This document shows positions 37,405 through 45,979 of a stretch of DNA of 64,000 bases, piece after piece. This DNA is from Lentibacillus sp. CBA3610 (GTDB lineage Bacteria > Bacillota > Bacilli > Bacillales > Amphibacillaceae). Made by a program: the position numbers and the translations under genes. The stretch spans positions 1,488,001-1,552,000 of the forward strand of contig NZ_CP035925.1 in NCBI RefSeq assembly GCF_013373365.1, given 5' to 3'. The notes under the pieces were generated by a model. It did no database searches, was not told the origin of the DNA, and worked only from the letters and a program-made list of their open reading frames with translations. Positions within the stretch are counted from its first letter, which is position 1. Each line of letters begins with the position of its first letter.

Positions 37405-37708
37405 TCAGAAAAACACTTGAACAAGCTGATACGTAATCCCAACAATTAGTTCATAAAATCCTTTTACACCTGATTCCAAAAATGATGCCGCTTTCTGTGT
37501 GAAATGCTCAGGTGTATCGAGCTCCCTTGTAACATCGCTTGATTCGGCTGTCAATTACACCTGGTTTCATCTCCTACATCAGTTTGCTCCAACGACTCCA
37601 TCTGCACTTGCATAGTCTCCGTTTTCCTGATTTACTGCGATCCCACGCCTAATGATAAACTGTTAAAAAGAACAGCACTAGTGATAAAAGTATAACAAGG
37701 GTGCGCAT
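37405..37708 (-). pseudogene. yqxA: yqxA-like gene broken by frameshifts
   Basis: Between lepA and spoIIP, where B. subtilis has yqxA, the minus strand shows an ATG (37706-37708) behind TAGGAGGGAAAT and a hydrophobic N terminus (MRTLVILLSLVLFFLTV) that runs into a stop after 19 codons. In other frames the coding text continues: a middle part (MQVQMESLEQTDVGDET) and a C-terminal part ending AASFLESGVKGFYELIVGI and the stop at 37405-37407. The span is not a multiple of three. At least two or three single-base indels would restore one frame of about 100 residues. Assignment to yqxA rests on position, length and membrane-anchored character. Confidence 0.6.
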
Positions 37709-37730
37709 ATTTCCCTCCTATTGATTGACA

Positions 37731-38877
37731 TCACTTGCTCGCATCATTCCAGTAATAATCACTGAACCACTTCTGCCATTGCCATCTGCCGTACGGTATA
37801 GTTCATCCAAATGATACCAACCCCTCCGAATTCGATCAGCATGGCATTCGGTGATAAATCCTGATTATATACACCATTGCTTCCTGATCCGTTTTTGGTA
37901 TGACGCCCCTGCTCAACAGGGTATTTCTCACCATCTCGTGCAGCTGATTGGCAATTTCCAGATCTTTCATACTCGGCATATTTTGCCCCGAACGACAAAC
38001 ATGAACTCTGGCATTTTCCCTTCAATTTCTTTGGTTCTCCCTTCGAATCAGCAGGTGTAAATCAAACGAAAAAACTGAAATCATCACTGCCAGCAATGCC
38101 TCTTGAAACAACCTCTCTGGAAGCTCATAGGACTCATGGTATTCCAGATCCTGATCATTAAAAATATCATAATGTCAGTTTGATCAACTCTCCCATAGCC
38201 AAGTGAATCGGCAAATCGTTCACTGACCTTTCCAATATTCACCTCTCCATGCTGCGCCTTATCAGGATCATCAACTTCAGGGAGATGAGGTAGAAAGGAT
38301 TCCCGGTTATGGGTGTTGTAAATAAAGACAACATCGCGTTCTCCCGTACTTGGCGTTTCCTCTTCCTGGTCTTCATCCTCCGATTCTTCCGTTTCTTCCT
38401 GTTTTTCCTCTTCCTCGACAACGGCTTCTCTTTCCTCTAAAACATCTTCAAGCGGTGGTGCTGACTCAACTGGTAAATTGGTATAATCCGTCCCTTCACC
38501 AGCTATAATGATTTCGTTCTGAAAGGTTAAGAAACCCGGGAGTTCCTGTCCCAATAAACTTCTGGTGTCGCTCGGCCGGATATTTGTTGCCATCTCAAAC
38601 AGCATATTCGATATTTCGGGCAACTCCTGATCATCGGGATAAGCTTCCTGGAAAGCTCTGTTTTCCATTCCCATTAAATATAAAAAAGTTGTGGAATCCA
38701 AATCGCTTGTCCAGTTTGTAATGGTATTGGACGAAATCCGGTAGGCCGGCGAGACCGTGGTTAAAAGGCCGACTACAATGAATAAAGCAGCCACACAGAT
38801 TATATAAATACTGCTCTTTTTATAAAAATGCCGTAATATCTTTTTATTTTTCGGACTGTTATCCTTTCAAGATACAT
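37731..38877 (-). pseudogene. spoIIP: spoIIP broken by multiple frameshifts
   Basis: SpoIIP is the amidase/endopeptidase that, with SpoIID and SpoIIM, degrades peptidoglycan during engulfment. The ATG at 38875-38877 has AGAGGGGTGGACC upstream, but the frame shifts within a few codons. The longest intact part (38190-38800) encodes the membrane anchor, SLLGQELPGFLTFQNEIIIA, GEGTDYTNLPVESAPP and VVFIYNTHNRESFLPHL. The rest is scattered over frames: NDQDLEYHESYEL and SRGIAGSDDFSFF near 38075-38150, NAMLIEFGGVG near 37830, and the true C terminus FSDYYWNDASK with a stop at 37731-37733. Amino-acid identity to the family is well kept between breaks, so the damage is recent or an artefact. Confidence 0.85.
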
Positions 38878-38987
38878 GGTCCACCCCTCTGAAGAATTTC
38901 CTGCTATAAATCTATGAAATAACTTCAGAAGCTAGAACCAAATTCTTTATATAAAAAATTATCGTAATAGAATAATAAACGTAGACA

Positions 38988-40074
38988 TCAGCGCGTGTAT
39001 GACGCAAAATTCTCGACGGTCACCTGATCATGCAAAGCAGCATTTAATCCTGTTGCAATCACTGTCGCCATATCTTTCATGAAACCATCCACTCTTTCGG
39101 GGTACCATAAATTATGGCCTATTGGGGTTAAACTCCTGAATCAACGACTCTTTCTTCTTCTGACAATTTGCCTACAATTCCGAGAAATGTTTCGCGCTCT
39201 TCTTCATCCGGCAAGTCGTCTTCCGTGAATTCCTTATGTCCAAAAGATAATCCTGCAGGTGCCAATGACTTTGATGGTTTATCCTTATCCCGCAACTCTC
39301 TGCCAAAATGCTTCAGCATAAAATCGATTGTATCACTTGTGATTGTCACAGCATCCACAACTGTCGGAACACCACAAGCGAAGACGGGAACGCCGATTGT
39401 GTCTTCACTAATTCTTCCGTTTTATGCCGACCCTGAGCCCGGGTGTATGCCTGTATCTTGAAATCTGGATGTTTCATTAACGCGTTCAATTGACCGGACG
39501 CAAGCGCATCAACAGCAATAACAAAATCCGGTTTGAACTTCTCGACAATCCCAAAAATGATGTTGCTTGTTTCGATACCCGTTACACCCATTACCCCTGG
39601 CGTAACAGCTGCCAGCGGGCGATAGCCTTCTGATACCGATTCATGCTCCATCTGAAATAAATGACTGGTCACGAGCACTTTTTCAACTGACATAGGTCCC
39701 AATGCATCAGGGGTGACATTCCAGTTGCCAAGTCCGACAATCAAGCCGGTCCCATCTGCAGGTACCTTGCTTTTTGCCATTAATTCTTCCAACTCTTTAC
39801 TAAAAATTTTTGCAGCTTTTTCCTGTTTTTTTGTATCCTGTTTTTTAACCCCGTCGGCATAGATTGTTATATATGATCCCTGTTTTTTTCCAAGACGCTG
39901 TTCTCCCTCAGCATCTATATCGACGTAAGTTATGGCAATATCATCTTCTTTTTTTTCTTTAATGGTCACGCCTTTTACATCTTGTTTTTGCTCTCCTTCA
40001 TTTTCCACGTACATATCTCTGGACTCGACTGCCAGGTCTGTTCGGACGTTAAATTGTTGATCATTATCTGCCAT
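38988..40074 (-). pseudogene. gpr: gpr (germination protease) broken by multiple frameshifts
   Basis: GPR degrades small acid-soluble spore proteins at germination. Codons 1-195 or so are in one frame (40074 to about 39490): pro-region MADNDQQFNVRTDLAVESRD, then IVGLGNWNVTPDALGPMSVE and PGVMGVTGIETSNIIFG, up to AVDALASGQLN. After this, conserved words jump frames: DTGIHPGSG near 39440, [20 protein letters not shown] near 39355-39415, [31 protein letters not shown], and finally ATVIATGLNAALHDQ ending in a stop at 38988-38990. About eight or more small indels are needed to rejoin them. Substitutions and nonsense codons are not evident. Confidence 0.88.
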
Positions 40075-40143
40075 GATTAGTCCTCCTTTTTGCTTGAAGA
40101 AGCTTTATTAACAGGTTTGACTATTTCCCCCTAAATCATACAG

Positions 40144-40179
40144 CAGACGGCAAAGCTGTTGAAAAGCTTCAATCCGTCT
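40144..40179. repeat. Inverted repeat in the gpr-rpsT gap
   Basis: CAGACGG (40144-40150) and CCGTCTG (40173-40179) enclose a smaller AAGCT ... AAGCTT stem. It overlaps the -35 and spacer of the rpsT promoter and lies about 70 bp upstream of gpr, so it could be an operator or simply part of overlapping divergent promoters. Confidence 0.4.
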
Positions 40180-40187
40180 GATAAAAT
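40159..40187 (+). promoter_or_regulatory. Sigma-A promoter of rpsT
   Basis: TTGAAA (40159-40164), 17 bp spacer, TAAAAT (40182-40187), about 75 bp before the rpsT start. Confidence 0.65.
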
Positions 40188-40262
40188 TACGTTTGCTACA
40201 CTTGAAGAAATTATTTTTTCAGTGCTTCATGATGAACAGTCTACACTGGGAGGTGAGTTTAA

Positions 40263-40532
40263 GTGGCAAATATCAAATCAGCAATTAAACGTGTCGATAT
40301 TAATCGAAAAAAACGTGCTCAAAATACCGACTTTAAAACAAGTATGCGTACAGAGATCAAGCGTTTGGAAAAACTGATTGATGAGAAAGATGCAGAAGGA
40401 GCAAAAGCTGCTCTCTCAACTACCTTTAAAAAGATTGATAAAGCTGTCCAGCATGGCGGCATCCATCAAAATAACGGAAACCGTCAGAAATCACGTTTAA
40501 CGAAAAAGGTAAACGAATTACAGAGTGCATAA
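40263..40532 (+). CDS. rpsT: 30S ribosomal protein bS20
   Basis: Small-subunit protein S20, 89 residues, binds the 5' and 3' minor domains of 16S rRNA. The sequence MANIKSAIKRVDINRKKRAQN and KGIIHKN-like HGGIHQNNGNRQKSRLTKKV are typical. The start is a GTG (40263-40265) with GGGAGGTGAGTTTAA upstream; rpsT commonly uses weak starts for autoregulation. It is divergent from gpr and convergent with holA, as in B. subtilis. Confidence 0.97.
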   Translation: MANIKSAIKRVDINRKKRAQNTDFKTSMRTEIKRLEKLIDEKDAEGAKAALSTTFKKIDKAVQHGGIHQNNGNRQKSRLTKKVNELQSA

Positions 40533-40538
40533 AACAAT

Positions 40539-40575
40539 GATGGCACATAAGCCGGACGAGCTTATAAGTGCCATC
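40539..40575 (+). terminator. Intrinsic terminator of rpsT
   Basis: GATGGCAC (40539-40546) pairs with GTGCCATC (40568-40575), extended by ATAAG/CTTAT inside; followed by GATTTTAAAT. It begins just after the rpsT stop. Confidence 0.7.
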
Positions 40576-40596
40576 GATTTTAAATCTGCTCATAAA

Positions 40597-40626
40597 AAAA
40601 ACGATCCTGTACAATGGATCGTTTTT
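40597..40626. terminator. Bidirectional terminator between rpsT and holA
   Basis: AAAAACGATCC (40597-40607) pairs with GGATCGTTTTT (40616-40626); A- and T-runs flank it so it can act on both strands. It lies 5 bp beyond the holA stop. Confidence 0.85.
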
Positions 40627-40630
40627 ATAA

Positions 40631-41650
40631 TCAGTTATAGGTCAATTCATGCAGCAATAGTTCGAATGCAAGTCCTTTTTCCATTTTGCCCTGCTTAATG
40701 GCTGCATCGGTTTGGGTTAACTTATCCATGATGGTTTGCAGACGGTCAACCGTGAACTTCCTTTCGCGCTGACCAGCCATTTTGATCACATATGGATGCG
40801 CTCCGATTTGTTTTTGCATCTGAAATTGGCTATACCCTTTTTGGCTCATCAGCTTCACTCGTAAAATTGTCCGGAACTGAAACGCAAGCAATGCTATCAG
40901 ACCAATTGGTTCCTCATTCATTTTTTCCAGATCTTTATAAATCGAAACAGCTTTATCCAGTTTGCGCTCAATGACAGCATCAACAAGCCTTAGTGATGAA
41001 TTCGTTTCCGTATGGGAAATCAGATTTTCTGCAATTTCCTTCGTGACAACACCATTTTCACCAACATATGCGGACAGCTTTTCCAATTCATTTCGCACTT
41101 GATGCAGATTGGTCGATAATTCCGACTCAAGCATTTCATAGGCATCTTCCTCAATTATCATTTTCATACTGCCGGCCAGATTTTTAATCCAGTTCTTCAA
41201 GTCGTAATCCTTAATTGGATTACATTCTGCGGTAACACTATGCTGTTTCAGCACTTTACTGATTTTTTTACGTTCGTCAATTTTCTCATAAGATGCCGTA
41301 AATACAATAACAGCATAATCTGTTGGCTGTTCCAGATAATGAATCAGAACATTCAAATCATGTTCGAACGGTAATTTATCCGGTTTTGCTTTTAAAAACG
41401 AAGGATTATGGGCCATGATCAATTTCGTTCCGCCAAAAAAAGGGTATGTCTCTGCATCGGTAATGACTTCCTGAACAGGCGTTTCCTCTAAATCATAAAC
41501 AGACAAATTTTCATCGGCCGCTTCTGGCAATACTGCCTCTGTTATATGTTTTGTTATATTTTGTATAAAATAAGATTCTGTTCCATATAATAAATATACA
41601 GGTGCAATCTGCTTTTGCTTGACTTGCTGTAATACGTTCATATATGACAT
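40631..41650 (-). CDS. holA: DNA polymerase III delta subunit
   Basis: Clamp-loader wrench subunit that opens the beta clamp. The N-terminal AAA+-like domain includes YLLYGTESYFIQNITKHI and the ETYPFFGGTKLIMAHN segment; the helical collar domain (about 210-335) holds EEPIGLIALLAFQFRTIL. I start at the ATG at 41648-41650 (MSYMNVLQQ), with TTGGAG eight bases upstream, giving 339 residues; the GTG three codons earlier overlaps that site. It is convergent with rpsT. Confidence 0.93.
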   Translation of the reverse strand: MSYMNVLQQVKQKQIAPVYLLYGTESYFIQNITKHITEAVLPEAADENLSVYDLEETPVQEVITDAETYPFFGGTKLIMAHNPSFLKAKPDKLPFEHDLNVLIHYLEQPTDYAVIVFTASYEKIDERKKISKVLKQHSVTAECNPIKDYDLKNWIKNLAGSMKMIIEEDAYEMLESELSTNLHQVRNELEKLSAYVGENGVVTKEIAENLISHTETNSSLRLVDAVIERKLDKAVSIYKDLEKMNEEPIGLIALLAFQFRTILRVKLMSQKGYSQFQMQKQIGAHPYVIKMAGQRERKFTVDRLQTIMDKLTQTDAAIKQGKMEKGLAFELLLHELTYN

Positions 41651-41735
41651 GCGGTTCACTCCAATTATACGATATCATTAATCGTAAATCGTAACCACTG
41701 AAATGACAAGTCATACTGCTGAAATAAATTGGCTC

Positions 41736-42274
41736 TTTTCGTAAACGTTGTTGCTTAGTCGATGTAAACTGCGATACTCTGAAAAATTTGAGTGCAATGA
41801 TACCGCTACGGAAATACGCTTCGCTTTCCGCGGGCGGCTGGTGAGCCTCCTCGTGCTCGTCGTGTTGCAAGATTTTTCGGTGAAGCAGCACTCCTCGCAG
41901 AAAAAGATTGCTGGCGCACTGCGGGTCTCACCTATGCCTATCCTCCCGCTGGTGACTTTCTGTACATTAAAAGTTTTTCACTAGGACAGAACATGACACG
42001 GAGCTGCGAAAAATACGACACTCCTGCTGGAAAGGAACAGTCTGAAGACCCCGCAGCGAGCGTTCAAGGAACAAAGGCTAAATTCGCCACGTCATAGCCA
42101 ACGCCTCCGCGAACCAACATCGTGTTGGCCCGCGAGCGAAGGAGGCCTGAGGCGTTCCCCGCGGAAAGGGAGTATCCGCAGCGACGGACGAGCACTCAGG
42201 TCCCGATAGAATGGAGAAACACATTCCAAAGTTGTTTCGCAGTATGATTTTGCGGCAAAAAAAACAACTTTGAA
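41736..42274 (-). repeat. Composite GC-rich intergenic repeat, copy 2 (inverted relative to copy 1)
   Basis: Read on the minus strand this has the same lobe A then lobe B order as 7601-8090. Lobe A (about 41975-42274) includes CAAAGTTGTTTTTTTTGCCG, CCTGAGTGCTCGTCCGTCGC and GGAACGCCTCAGGCC; lobe B (41736-41970) includes GTGAGACCCGCAG, GAGGAGGCTCACCAGCCGCC, GCGTATTTCCGTAGCGG and, at its outer end, CGTTTACGAAAA. It lies upstream of holA, about 85 bp from its start. Short open frames across it are not shared with copy 1 and are unlikely to be genes. Confidence 0.8.
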
Positions 42275-42590
42275 AAAAACATATTCCTGGCCATCGGAAG
42301 GCGAATGGCAGGAAAAAATATTGTGAGCCCTGAGGGAAATGGTGCTTCATTTCCCCCATGATCTATATAAACGTTTAAAATCCAGCCCTAGGAACTAAAT
42401 TTTAAACGATGTTTGTAGTTATAGCGTAACCTTTATAGCCAAAAGTATAGATGTCAACTCTTTCTAATAATGGCTCAACATGCATTCAGCCGCTTTTCGA
42501 CAGCCGTATTGCAAGCCCTTGATTCAATAAAATAACAATCCTTCAGGGAATGCCTTCATTAAAATTTCTTGATTTAAAAGTGGATTTTTT
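42275..42590. other. Hairpin-rich non-coding stretch upstream of yqzM
   Basis: No credible gene. Several stems follow one another: GGGAAATG/CATTTCCC (42334-42341 with 42348-42355) and CGTTTAAAAT/ATTTTAAACG (42372-42381 with 42399-42408), plus a weaker TTCCTG...CAGGAA pair around 42288-42323. The last part probably holds the yqzM promoter. Confidence 0.45.
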
Positions 42591-42632
42591 TATGTATTTA
42601 TTTTATACTGGAACTATATAGGAGGGGTAAAA

Positions 42633-42767
42633 GTGAACGATTTTGAAAACGATGTACAGTCAAAAAATAACGATGTTGTCGATTCCATCAAAGGATTTAG
42701 CTTCTCTTTTATTTTCTTTGTTCTGATTTTCGCTATCGGTGCACTCGTTAATGTTCTCGGCTCCTGA
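42633..42767 (+). CDS. yqzM: YqzM-like small membrane protein
   Basis: 44-residue product with a charged N terminus (MNDFENDVQSKNNDVVDSIK) and one hydrophobic helix (about 21-41). It matches the B. subtilis YqzM pattern in length, sequence character and location between holA and comEC, divergent from both. The start is a GTG (42633-42635) behind a strong AGGAGGGGTAAAA. A terminator follows at 42791. Function is unknown; a sporulation link is only suggested by related small membrane proteins. Confidence 0.8.
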   Translation: MNDFENDVQSKNNDVVDSIKGFSFSFIFFVLIFAIGALVNVLGS

Positions 42768-42790
42768 CTGTTAACCTCACTTATACTTGG

Positions 42791-42836
42791 AAAAACTCGG
42801 CATTCGTTTGGTCTTATAACGAGTGTCGAAGTTTTT
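42791..42836 (+). terminator. Terminator after yqzM
   Basis: AAAAACTCGGCATTCGTT (42791-42808) pairs with AACGAGTGTCGAAGTTTTT (42818-42836) with one bulge and wobble pairs, followed by T residues. Confidence 0.75.
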
Positions 42837-42867
42837 TGCAGGATCTTCCATAATTTCTATTTTCTGA

Positions 42868-43009
42868 GACTGTTATCTCAAAGCTCACGGGTCACCCTAA
42901 GGTGGCCGAGTGTATTTCCGAAGCGGTGTTATTGCACTCAAATTTTTCTATGCCGCAGTTTATATCGACTACAAGGTTAGAAAGCAACAAAGTTTACGAA
43001 AAGTGCCTT
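42868..43009 (+). repeat. Dispersed GC-rich repeat, partial copy 4 (lobe B end)
   Basis: Contains CACCCTAAGGTGG, GAGTGTATTTCCGAAGCGG, TGTTATTGCACTCAAATTTT and the outer end CGCAGTTTATATCGACTAC to CAACAAAGTTTACGAAAAG. It matches the right part of copy 1 (about 7995-8070) and the outer end shared by copies 2 and 3. It ends a few bases before the comEC terminator. Confidence 0.75.
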
Positions 43010-43012
43010 ATA

Positions 43013-43044
43013 AAAAGAGACTGCTGTGAATGACAGTCTCTTTT
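43013..43044 (-). terminator. Intrinsic terminator of the comE operon
   Basis: AAAAGAGACTG (43013-43023) and CAGTCTCTTTT (43034-43044), an 11 bp perfect stem 15 bp beyond the comEC stop; the minus strand continues with TTATAAGG after UUUU. Confidence 0.8.
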
Positions 43045-43058
43045 CGTGTTAATACAGC

Positions 43059-45335
43059 CTATGGAAGATATGTGGAAAATGTTCCTTCTGATTCCTTAAA
43101 ATAATAGTGAATGGCTCCACTTTCATCTGTCCGGAAAATCCTGATGTTTTCGTCTTCAAGTCCTTGGATCACATCGCTGTGCGGATGACCATACATATTA
43201 TTTTCACCTGCCGAAATAAGGCCATATGCAGGTTGGAGATGTTTTAGAAACATTGGGTCTGTCGACGTGCTGCTGCCATGATGCGCAACCTTCAGTACAT
43301 CAGCAGTCAATCCGGGATATTTATTTATGATGTCCATCTCCGTATCACTGCCGATATCACCAGTAAAAAACCATGTTTTCCCGCCCATTTCAGTATATAG
43401 GACAAGCGAATTTTCATTCGTATTTTGCCGGTCCTCCTCAGGTGACAAGACATAAAACGGCTGATCACCGATCGTTATTATTTCCCCTGCCCTTGCCCGA
43501 ATAATGCCTGCTCCATTAGCTGCCAGGCGTTGAGATAGTTGTTCGGAAAATGTGTAGTAGTTGCTGACAATAACCTGATCAATTGCCATGTCATCAACCA
43601 TAAAAGGCAGACTTCCCATATGGTCTATATCAGCATGTGAAATAAAAACAGCATCAATACGAGAAATCCCTCTGGAATATAAATACGGTCTAATAATTTG
43701 TTTGTATACATTTTCAGAAATCTCGTTATCCTCAAAGGTCATTTGTGCACCCGCATCAATCAAAATAACACCTTTCCGGTAAGGCAGCTCCATTACAATC
43801 GCATCACCCTGCCCGATGTCAAGCATTGTTACATTTCCAAACGGTGAAAAATACGGTCTGATGACGATCATCATGATTAAAGCTGTTAGATAACAACCAT
43901 ATTTAAAAGCCTGCTTCAGCTGTTTTAGCTCCAGGTTCTTCATCAGCGCCAGAAACAATCCATAATATACAATAACACCAATTATCGGAAACGAGCCAAT
44001 GACCCACGGAAAATATAATGTCTGATCAATAAACGCGATGAACGCTATAATGTGTTCATGAATCATGACAAAAAACGCATCAGCATATGAAACCAGTGAA
44101 CTTGCTGCAGGAGCCATCAGTAAGAGGAGAAACATAAATGGTATGACAAATAAGGAAAAATATGGAACGACGATAAGATTTAATAAAATAGATAGTGGCT
44201 GAAACGTGAAGAAATATTCCACCTGAAGTGGTAAAATCATCATTTGGGAGACAAAACCTATATTCAGAACAGAGAAAAAGGAAATAGTCGTTTGCGATAG
44301 CCAGTTTTTAGACAGAAGCAGTCCAAGGGTAACACAAAACGATAATTGAAACCCTATGTGATAAATAATATGAGGATCCAGTAAGATCAACACCATAAAA
44401 ACAATACTGATGACATCCGTAACACTGAACTTCCAATTCATTTTATTCGCTAACAGGAACAGAATCACCATTGCACTGGCCCGAAGTACAGATGGCTCAC
44501 CACCTGCGAGCCACGCATAAAGCGGCAGGAAGAATATGACCACCCATTGCGCTTTTTCTTTGGTAAGAACATTCAGTTTAATGAGCAGGAAATATACCAA
44601 TCCGACAACGATCCCTACGTGCAATCCGGAAATAGCCATGATATGCGACAAATTCCAGCGCTGAAACAATTCAATTATGTCATCTTCAATTCCAGTATCA
44701 TCCCCAAGTACAAGCGCATTTAACCAGGCAGCTGTTTCAGGGGAAATTTCCTCCTGAACAAAAGTCAGCAGTTCACCGCGAAGCTGATAAATCCTATTCA
44801 TGAATGATGATCCGGTGCACTCAAGATTTTCCAGTGAATCGATAACGACTTGATATGAGATTCCCTTTGACAGCAAATAATTCTGATAATCAAACTGCCC
44901 GGGGTTTCTGCTCGCATCCGGAACTTCCGGGCTGCCATGAACCGTACATGTTGCACCATATTTTAAACCATCTGTTTCTTCATTTTCGGCATCCTTGAAA
45001 TGAACAATCAGGAACCTGCTGTCAGATGAATCATCTGAGAATTCAAAGGCAATGCGTGATTCCGACTCGGTAATTGAACTTGAAACTTGACCTGTGAAGG
45101 TTGATTGTTTTGATGTGGCAATTTCTTCAGGAGGTTTTTCCAGGACGGGGATATAGGTGTAAGCGAAAATGGAGAAGGTTAAGGAAATGAGAACCGTTAT
45201 CTTCCCTAACCTCTGATCATAATACAGATACAATACCCAGAAAAAGAAAACAGCTAAAAGCCATTTTGAGGTAAATAAAATCGCCAAAAAACTTGCAGCT
45301 ACGCCAAATGCCGGAATATGCCAATATCCTTTCAT
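43059..45335 (-). CDS. comEC: DNA uptake channel protein ComEC
   Basis: Inner-membrane channel that moves single-stranded DNA into the cytoplasm during transformation. It has two membrane helices at the N terminus, an OB-fold/DUF4131 region (about 50-190), the Competence domain with many helices (about 215-480, including SHIMAISGLHVGIVVG) and a C-terminal metallo-beta-lactamase domain whose motif HADIDHMG is near residue 565; this domain may be the nuclease that degrades the non-transforming strand. 758 residues and intact. Last gene of comEA-comEB-comEC. Confidence 0.95.
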   Translation of the reverse strand: MKGYWHIPAFGVAASFLAILFTSKWLLAVFFFWVLYLYYDQRLGKITVLISLTFSIFAYTYIPVLEKPPEEIATSKQSTFTGQVSSSITESESRIAFEFSDDSSDSRFLIVHFKDAENEETDGLKYGATCTVHGSPEVPDASRNPGQFDYQNYLLSKGISYQVVIDSLENLECTGSSFMNRIYQLRGELLTFVQEEISPETAAWLNALVLGDDTGIEDDIIELFQRWNLSHIMAISGLHVGIVVGLVYFLLIKLNVLTKEKAQWVVIFFLPLYAWLAGGEPSVLRASAMVILFLLANKMNWKFSVTDVISIVFMVLILLDPHIIYHIGFQLSFCVTLGLLLSKNWLSQTTISFFSVLNIGFVSQMMILPLQVEYFFTFQPLSILLNLIVVPYFSLFVIPFMFLLLLMAPAASSLVSYADAFFVMIHEHIIAFIAFIDQTLYFPWVIGSFPIIGVIVYYGLFLALMKNLELKQLKQAFKYGCYLTALIMMIVIRPYFSPFGNVTMLDIGQGDAIVMELPYRKGVILIDAGAQMTFEDNEISENVYKQIIRPYLYSRGISRIDAVFISHADIDHMGSLPFMVDDMAIDQVIVSNYYTFSEQLSQRLAANGAGIIRARAGEIITIGDQPFYVLSPEEDRQNTNENSLVLYTEMGGKTWFFTGDIGSDTEMDIINKYPGLTADVLKVAHHGSSTSTDPMFLKHLQPAYGLISAGENNMYGHPHSDVIQGLEDENIRIFRTDESGAIHYYFKESEGTFSTYLP

Positions 45336-45344
45336 ACCGGCACC

Positions 45345-45908
45345 CTATAACTTAAACAGTGATTCAGCCTCTGCTTTTAAGGCGTCATATTTTTCCGGAT
45401 CATCTGATTGTGTCTTAAGTTCTTCCAACAGCTTGCGAATATATGCTTCCTTTTCCCGGAAATGGTAATCAACAGCCAGATCGGTTAATGCTACTTTTTT
45501 CGTTTCAATACCGGCATCCCTGAACAGCTCGATAGCATATGGATGGTTTTTATAATCCTCAGCATAATAAAGTGTTTTGATGCCGGCTTGGATGATTTGT
45601 TTAGAGCATTGCAGGCAAGGAAAATGTGTGACGTAAATTTCGGCGCCTTCAGTTGGGACCCCGAATTTAGCACACTGCAGGAGGGCGTTAGCTTCCGCGT
45701 GAATTGTACGGACACAATGACCATCAATCACATAGCATCCCTCATCGATACAATGGATCCCGCCGGAAACACTGCCATTATACCCGCCTGCAATGATCCG
45801 TTTTTCACGGACGATAGTTGCGCCCACCATCAGTCTTGTACAGGTGCTCCGGAGTGCCAGTAAATGACTTTGTGCCATAAAATATTGATTCCATGAGATT
45901 CTTTCCAT
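45345..45908 (-). CDS. comEB: ComE operon protein 2 (dCMP deaminase family)
   Basis: Zinc-dependent deaminase of the dCMP deaminase family, 187 residues. The active-site segment HAEANALL (H70, E72) and PCLQC (C98, C101) provide the zinc ligands and catalytic glutamate. Genetic work in B. subtilis finds comEB not essential for DNA uptake, so its main job may be nucleotide metabolism or polar placement of the machinery. It lies 9 bp upstream of comEC. Confidence 0.94.
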   Translation of the reverse strand: MERISWNQYFMAQSHLLALRSTCTRLMVGATIVREKRIIAGGYNGSVSGGIHCIDEGCYVIDGHCVRTIHAEANALLQCAKFGVPTEGAEIYVTHFPCLQCSKQIIQAGIKTLYYAEDYKNHPYAIELFRDAGIETKKVALTDLAVDYHFREKEAYIRKLLEELKTQSDDPEKYDALKAEAESLFKL

Positions 45909-45979
45909 AATTGTTTAACCACCTTTAGCTTGTCTCTCACTTTCAGTTTACATGCGGCTTATAAAATTCGTCAATTTGA

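Noticed and set aside
37759-38025. 88-codon minus-strand frame as a separate gene
   Set aside because: It contains NAMLIEFGGVG of SpoIIP in frame and is a fragment of the broken spoIIP gene, not a new gene.
39128-39358. 76-codon minus-strand frame as a separate gene
   Set aside because: It is the [20 protein letters not shown] part of GPR, displaced by frameshift.
41511-41891. 126-codon frame on the minus strand overlapping holA and the repeat
   Set aside because: It is antisense-frame noise over the holA start and GC-rich repeat; holA is the real gene there.
42078-42359. Open frame of 93 codons on the minus strand across repeat copy 2
   Set aside because: It lies within the repeat and adjoining hairpins, has no ribosome binding site or family resemblance, and the frame is not preserved in copy 1.
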